Source: Acidobacteriota bacterium
GTDB lineage: Bacteria; Acidobacteriota; Vicinamibacteria; Vicinamibacterales; CAVVIG01
Length of the DNA: 8,673 nucleotides
Reading direction: 5' to 3'
NCBI GenBank assembly: GCA_016195295.1
Contig: JACPZV010000148.1
Location: forward strand, 1 to 8,673
Part shown: positions 5,235-8,673 of the stretch, one piece after another
Layout of the letters: every line of letters begins with the position of its first letter
Position numbering within the stretch: position 1 is the first letter of the stretch
Notes under the pieces: model-generated
What the model was told of the DNA's origin: nothing
The model's input: the letters and a program-made list of their open reading frames with translations, nothing else
Databases searched by the model: none
Program-made: the position numbers and the translations under genes

Positions 5235-7411
5235 CACTTTTTCGCGCTCAGCGTGGTCAGGAAGTTCTCCAGAGCCCACACTTCATCTGGCTTTGCCGGC
5301 TCAGTCGCCGCGAAGGCAACCCGCTTTCCGTCCGGATGCGCGTGGAATTGCTGGTCGCTGTTATAAAGCGGGCCGAGAAAATTTACATTCAGACCAAGTT
5401 TTTGAGGTTCGGTTCCGTCGATCGCGACTCGCCACACTTCGCGATCGCCAGTGAACTCATCTTTGATCGAATAAACGAAGATTGAGTGGCTGTCCGGGGC
5501 CCACATGAGTACGCCCCCGCCTTGTGATTCCCCGCGCATTAATTCCTTGGGCTCGCCGCCGCTGGCAGGAATCAGCAAAACGTTCCATTTTCCTGCTCTT
5601 CCAGGGATGGGTCCGCCGCGAACAAAATCCCCATCTGCCACCACCCAATATTTGCCGTCTGGCGAAAGATCCCAAAAAGGCGTGCGCCCACTTCTCCGGA
5701 TGACTTCCTTCTCATTTCCAGAAGAAAGGTCGCGCTCGACGATAGCCGTAAATGCTCCTTCACTTGCACGGTTAATACGGTTGTAATAGATCCTTTTTCC
5801 ATCAGGCGCCCACGCAGGGCCAATGAAGCTTTCTCCTCCGACTGGCCCACGTGAGCTGAGGGCGATCGGTGTCGCCTCTCCAGTCGTCGCATCGATCCGG
5901 AATATTCCCTGACGCCCTTTGGAATCGGTGGCTTGGATCGCTAAAGACAAACCATCGGGAGACCATCGCAGAGCCGCTCCACCCACATAAATCGTCAATT
6001 GCGGCTGCAATTCGCGCAGTTGCCCGGTGGCGTGGGAGAGAATCACAATTACGGTGTCTTCCCGGCCACGCCGCGAAAGAAGGGCAAGGTATTTCCCGTC
6101 GGGAGACCAGGCAGGAAAGTTATTCGCTCCAACGAAAGTTTGCACGGCCAACCCGGGCGTTGACAGAAACTGTCCCTTTGCGAAATCAAACGCAGCCACT
6201 TGAATATCTGAGCGGACAACCCCGGTAAAATTGGAATGATGGACGAGCGAATAGAGCGTGCCTTTACGTGTCAGTCCCATCGAATTTCCGGTGACATCGA
6301 CCTTGATTTGCTCTGGTGTTCCCTGCGGTTTCCCATCGACAAAGGCTAATGCCCAAAGACCCGTGGAACCCGTGCGGTCACTGGTAAACAGCAGACGTCT
6401 TCCATCAGGTGACCAGCCCATGAGAACGTCATGGCTGGGGTGTACGACCGCCGGCATTTCACGGCTACCATCAATTGCCAGGACAAACACATCGCGCCGA
6501 TTGCCCGTGTCCGTCGTTGGAAGGTCGTAGGCGAGATACCTACTATCCGGTGAGAAAAACAGGTTCGAGGAACCGCGCCAGTCCACCGACTTCAAGACCC
6601 GCAGTGAGCCATCTTTGACCGCTACGAGACCGATTTGAGCCGTCTTATCCTTTCTCTGCAGTTGCACGGCAAGCCATTTTCCGTCTGCCGACCAATCCCC
6701 TGGAAAGATGCGTGGCACTTCTGAATTGCTGAACAGGACCCGCGGATGGGAAGCGGGCGGCGCTTGCACTCCGATGATGCGCAGCTCGTAATGATCTTTG
6801 TTGAACAAGGCATACGCCAACTGGGTGTCGTCCGGTGAGAAAGTGGCTTCCTCGACAAATTCTTGACCGAATTTTTCAACATCGTTCGTGATCCGCCGAT
6901 TGGCGCCCGCTACAATGTCGTGCAGAAAAAGTTCGCCGTTGCCCCTTGGAACAGCCCAGTCGGTATATGGCAAATATCGGCCGTCGTGAGAAACGGTGAC
7001 GCGGTCGATTGTGCCCGAAGGCGGAAGCGTCCAAACCTGCCGGCTCGACATTCCGCCTGCTCGCTCTGCGGACTCGGTACGGCCAAGCTGCGCGCGTGCC
7101 ACGGAGACCGCCTCTTTCTGATCCGCATAATCCCGCACCACGCGTTCATAGATCTTGCGCGACTCAGCGTCGCCGAGCTTCTGATAGCACTCGGCCATCT
7201 GGACGAGCGCCGTCGCCGTCACCGCGCGGTCGGTCTTGTACCTGTCGACGATGGTCTTGTACTGCTGGATCGCGCCCTTCAGGTCGCCGTCGACGACCTC
7301 CGTCTTCCGCGCGGCCTCCATCATCGTCCGCGCGGCATCGCTCTGCTCGGCGGCGACGAACCCGACCATCGCCACGATTGCCAGAGTCACGATCGTCAAA
7401 CGAAATCGCAT
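5234..7411 (-). CDS. Secreted TPR plus PD40/WD40-like beta-propeller protein
   Basis: A 725-residue protein. Residues 1-21 are a signal peptide (MRFRLTIVTLAIVAMVGFVAA). Residues about 40-112 hold two tetratricopeptide-like helical repeats (GDLKGAIQQYKTIVDRY; ATALVQMAECYQKLGD; SRKIYERVVRDY). From about 135 to the end there are eleven PD40-type blades marked by SPDG-like turns at residues 141, 192, 241, 287, 334, 436, 484, 536, 583, 638 and 692, as in TolB. The protein probably acts in the periplasm or at the surface as a binding scaffold; a ligand cannot be named. The ATG at 7411 is chosen over much longer upstream readings because it starts the signal peptide and has GGAGGGG (7414-7420) four to five bases before it. 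The stop overlaps the next gene as TGATG. The propeller part is clearly less GC-rich than the TPR part. Confidence 0.88.
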   Translation of the reverse strand: MRFRLTIVTLAIVAMVGFVAAEQSDAARTMMEAARKTEVVDGDLKGAIQQYKTIVDRYKTDRAVTATALVQMAECYQKLGDAESRKIYERVVRDYADQKEAVSVARAQLGRTESAERAGGMSSRQVWTLPPSGTIDRVTVSHDGRYLPYTDWAVPRGNGELFLHDIVAGANRRITNDVEKFGQEFVEEATFSPDDTQLAYALFNKDHYELRIIGVQAPPASHPRVLFSNSEVPRIFPGDWSADGKWLAVQLQRKDKTAQIGLVAVKDGSLRVLKSVDWRGSSNLFFSPDSRYLAYDLPTTDTGNRRDVFVLAIDGSREMPAVVHPSHDVLMGWSPDGRRLLFTSDRTGSTGLWALAFVDGKPQGTPEQIKVDVTGNSMGLTRKGTLYSLVHHSNFTGVVRSDIQVAAFDFAKGQFLSTPGLAVQTFVGANNFPAWSPDGKYLALLSRRGREDTVIVILSHATGQLRELQPQLTIYVGGAALRWSPDGLSLAIQATDSKGRQGIFRIDATTGEATPIALSSRGPVGGESFIGPAWAPDGKRIYYNRINRASEGAFTAIVERDLSSGNEKEVIRRSGRTPFWDLSPDGKYWVVADGDFVRGGPIPGRAGKWNVLLIPASGGEPKELMRGESQGGGVLMWAPDSHSIFVYSIKDEFTGDREVWRVAIDGTEPQKLGLNVNFLGPLYNSDQQFHAHPDGKRVAFAATEPAKPDEVWALENFLTTLSAKK

Positions 7412-7413
7412 GT

Positions 7414-7443
7414 CCCCTCCTCGGCCCGGCTGACTGCCGGGCC
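7414..7443 (-). promoter_or_regulatory. Leader hairpin and Shine-Dalgarno of the propeller gene
   Basis: On the minus strand GGCCCGGC, a five-base loop AGTCA and GCCGGGCC form a perfect 8-bp, fully GC stem (7423-7443). Two bases later comes GGAGGGG (7414-7420), then the ATG. The stem is close enough to influence ribosome access or to be a protein-bound operator. No convincing promoter was found for this gene; a TACGCT at 7455-7460 lacks a -35. Confidence 0.5.
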
Positions 7444-7543
7444 TGAACAGGCAGAGCGTAGGGAACGACCGTACGGCTTGTGTCCGCGGTCCTGTCACGG
7501 ATGTGCACTGATTCGGTGGTGGAAGACACGCCGGATCTCCCGA

Positions 7544-7572
7544 TTGACGTGGCATCATGATGCCGATATCAT
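7544..7572 (+). promoter_or_regulatory. vapBC promoter
   Basis: TTGACG (7544-7549), a 17-base spacer and TATCAT (7567-7572) make a good sigma-70 promoter. The ATG of vapB begins eight bases after the last base of the -10 box, where transcription should start, so the mRNA is probably leaderless. The operator palindromes cover the spacer and the -10. Confidence 0.7.
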
Positions 7573-7578
7573 GATATC
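7551..7578. promoter_or_regulatory. vapBC operator: two abutting perfect 14-bp palindromes
   Basis: GGCATCATGATGCC (7551-7564) and GATATCATGATATC (7565-7578) are each perfect palindromes sharing the core ATCATGAT, with centres 14 bp apart. They lie over the promoter spacer and -10 box and end two bases before the vapB start. Ribbon-helix-helix antitoxins typically bind such paired sites as cooperative dimers, so autorepression by the VapBC complex is the natural reading. Confidence 0.8.
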
Positions 7579-7579
7579 C

Positions 7580-7843
7580 ATGAAGACGCGCACCATCGTC
7601 TCCATGGAGCGGCCCCAACTGCGCGCGCTGAAAGCGCGGGCCCGCGCCGAAGGCATCTCGGTCGCCGAGATCGTACGGCGACTCGTCGCCGATTCCTTGA
7701 AGGACAGTCAACCGGCCACGAGGTCCGTGCCGAGGTCCGCATTCGAGCAGCTCGTTGCACTCGGATCGAGCGGTCGCGCCGATGTCGCGGACCGGCACGA
7801 CGCCCTCCTCGGGGACGCGCTTCGACACGAGCATGATCGTTGA
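7580..7843 (+). CDS. vapB: VapB-like ribbon-helix-helix antitoxin
   Basis: An 87-residue antitoxin. The N-terminus has the ribbon-helix-helix pattern: beta strand KTRTIVSM (2-9), helix RPQLRALKARARAEG (11-25) and SVAEIVRRLVADSLK (27-41). The rest (about 42-87) is a polar, probably flexible tail that would block the toxin. It should bind DNA as a dimer and repress its own operon through the palindromes just upstream. Two in-frame ATGs exist; the one at 7571 lies inside the -10 box and operator, so 7580 is preferred and implies leaderless translation. The gene overlaps the toxin start by 11 bases, the usual layout for coupled toxin-antitoxin synthesis. The family is clear; the VapB name rests on the PIN-domain partner. 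Confidence 0.85.
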   Translation: MKTRTIVSMERPQLRALKARARAEGISVAEIVRRLVADSLKDSQPATRSVPRSAFEQLVALGSSGRADVADRHDALLGDALRHEHDR

Positions 7844-8252
7844 CACCGGCGCCTGGTACGCGGTCGCCGATGCGTCCGATCGCCATCATCGCGCCGCGCG
7901 GCGGTTCTATCTCGAGCAGGCCCCGCTCGGCGCCTTTGTCACCACCGACCTCATCGTCGCGGAAACCTGGGCGCTGCTGACCGCTCATCTCGGCCGGCCC
8001 GCGGCGTTGACATTCTGGGCCACGCTCAGAGACACGCGCACGCCCATCGTCACGCTCGACGCCGTCGACCTCGAGGCGGCCTGGCACATCGTCCAGACCT
8101 TCCCCGACCAGACGTTCAGTTTCACCGATTGCACGACCTTCTCCGTGATGCAGCGCCTCGGAATCGACGAGGCATTTGCCTTCGACTCGCATTTCCTTGT
8201 CTACCGATATGGCACGCCACGGCAGCGTGCCTTCCGCCGGTACCCTCATTAA
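7833..8252 (+). CDS. vapC: VapC-like PIN-domain ribonuclease toxin
   Basis: A 139-residue PIN-domain protein, of the usual VapC length. The acidic residues that hold the catalytic metal are present: D4 in MIVDTGAW, E44 in DLIVAETWALL, D99 in FSFTDCTTFSVM and D118 in AFAFDSHF. VapC toxins cut tRNA or rRNA when freed from the antitoxin, stopping translation; the target here is unknown. All four acidic positions are intact, so the toxin is probably active. The start ATG at 7833 lies within the end of vapB and agrees with the domain start; only a weak ribosome-binding site is visible, so expression likely depends on coupling to vapB. The gene ends 40 bases from the convergent response-regulator gene. 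Confidence 0.92.
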   Translation: MIVDTGAWYAVADASDRHHRAARRFYLEQAPLGAFVTTDLIVAETWALLTAHLGRPAALTFWATLRDTRTPIVTLDAVDLEAAWHIVQTFPDQTFSFTDCTTFSVMQRLGIDEAFAFDSHFLVYRYGTPRQRAFRRYPH

Positions 8253-8275
8253 CCGAGCGTCGGTCTCGTACCGGC
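8236..8275. terminator. Inverted repeat at the end of vapC, possible terminator
   Basis: GCCGGTAC (8236-8243) and GTACCGGC (8268-8275) form an 8-bp inverted repeat that encloses a smaller hairpin ACCGA-GCG-TCGGT (8252-8264) in the gap between two convergent genes. There is no T-run, and the left arm is within the vapC coding end. Termination is suggested only by position and symmetry. Confidence 0.3.
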
Positions 8276-8292
8276 CGCCCACACCCTCAGGC

Positions 8293-8673
8293 CTATGCAT
8301 CGAACCGGTACCCCATGCCTCGGATGTTCAGCAGAAACCGCGGCCGCGCGGGATCGGGCTCGATCTTCCGGCGCAGGCTCACGATGTGGTTGTCGACGAC
8401 GCGGTCGTTGAGGGTGACGTCACGGCCCCAAGCGGCGTCGAGCAACTGCTCGCGCGTCATCACGCGTCCGCGACTGCGCACGAAAGCGGAGAGCAGCTTG
8501 AACTCCAGCGCGCTCAGGTCGATCGCCGTTCCACCGCGCCGCACATCGCATCGCGCGAAATCGACCTCGGCGTCGCCGAAGCAGAAGACGTCCGGCGCGC
8601 CCGGCGCCGCGCGCCGCAGTGCCGCTTTGACGCGCGCGCGCAGCTCGCGCGGACTGAACGGCTTGGTGATGTA
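8293..8673 (-). CDS. OmpR/PhoB-family response regulator (partial, C-terminal 126 residues)
   Basis: The C-terminal part of a two-component response regulator; the start and most of the receiver domain lie beyond the window. The visible sequence opens with YITKPFSPREL, the beta-5/alpha-5 end of a receiver domain with its conserved lysine-proline pair, followed by helix RARVKAALRRA, a short linker and a winged-helix DNA-binding domain: LSALEFKLLSAFVRSRGRVMTREQLLDAAWG, split here only in description, then the recognition helix region DRVVDNHIVSLRRKIEPD and the wing ending in IRGMGYRFDA. It would bind direct repeats in target promoters once phosphorylated by a sensor kinase, which is not in the window. 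The reading frame is open to the window edge, so an internal GTG at 8544 is not the start. Confidence 0.92.
   Translation of the reverse strand, partial: YITKPFSPRELRARVKAALRRAAPGAPDVFCFGDAEVDFARCDVRRGGTAIDLSALEFKLLSAFVRSRGRVMTREQLLDAAWGRDVTLNDRVVDNHIVSLRRKIEPDPARPRFLLNIRGMGYRFDA

Noticed and set aside
7443..7455. CCTGAACAGG as a LexA/SOS box
   Set aside because: The spacing and core do not match known LexA sites, and it is a 4-bp arm repeat likely to occur by chance.
6863..7570. Upstream extension of the vapB reading frame
   Set aside because: This part is antisense to the propeller gene and crosses the vapBC promoter and operator. The ribbon-helix-helix domain begins at 7580.
7412..7846. 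N-terminal extension of the propeller protein
   Set aside because: It would cross the whole divergent gap and the vapB gene. The signal peptide and Shine-Dalgarno place the start at 7411.
8237..8311. Three copies of CCGGTAC around the vapC/response-regulator junction as att sites
   Set aside because: The third copy lies in the conserved C-terminus of the response regulator, the copies are very short, and no integrase is in the window.

Overview
The window is GC-rich and tightly packed. Its codon use and gene content suggest an Acidobacteriota genome, perhaps Vicinamibacteria-like. The pointers are a Ser/Thr-kinase N-terminus of the Acidobacteria type, TPR plus PD40-propeller secreted proteins, a GMC/gluconate-dehydrogenase-subunit-3 pair, and dihaem peroxidase relatives. 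This placement is an inference from gene families; there is no rRNA or other marker in the window.

Layout: (1) 1-2653, minus strand: a Uma2-family nuclease-fold protein (2102-2653), then a flavin-dependent GMC oxidoreductase (324-2015), then the start of a Tat-signal-bearing gluconate 2-dehydrogenase subunit 3 (cut at base 1). (2) 2812-4245, plus strand: a secreted or anchored serine beta-lactamase-like hydrolase whose N-terminus is an in-frame stump of a protein kinase. (3) 4278-7411, minus strand: a two-gene unit of a TPR + PD40 beta-propeller protein coupled by a TGATG overlap to a dihaem cytochrome c peroxidase/MauG-like protein. (4) 7580-8252, plus strand: a VapBC toxin-antitoxin pair with a well-defined promoter/operator. 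(5) 8293-8673, minus strand: the C-terminal part of an OmpR/PhoB-type response regulator. Every gap is under 300 bases and is described below.

How the genes work together: the GMC protein has no signal peptide but its partner has a twin-arginine signal, so the two probably fold together and leave the cell as a complex that passes electrons from a sugar or alcohol to the respiratory chain. The peroxidase-like protein and the propeller protein are also envelope proteins. VapBC is a self-contained accessory module.

The most unusual signal is a family of short tandem heptamer arrays (ATTGCGG and GCTGGGG types) at four places. Two 28-bp arrays flank the GMC gene in inverted orientation. Two 49-bp arrays sit inside reading frames, where they are translated as heptapeptide-periodic inserts. 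Because 7 is coprime to 3 and the unit has no stop codon in any frame of either strand, these arrays can enter genes in any frame without stopping translation, provided total length stays in frame. Other points of interest are the kinase-hydrolase fusion, a base-composition break at the domain boundary of the propeller protein, three genes whose start codon lies 6-7 nt after a -10-like box (probable leaderless mRNAs), and two abutting perfect 14-bp palindromes forming the vapBC operator.
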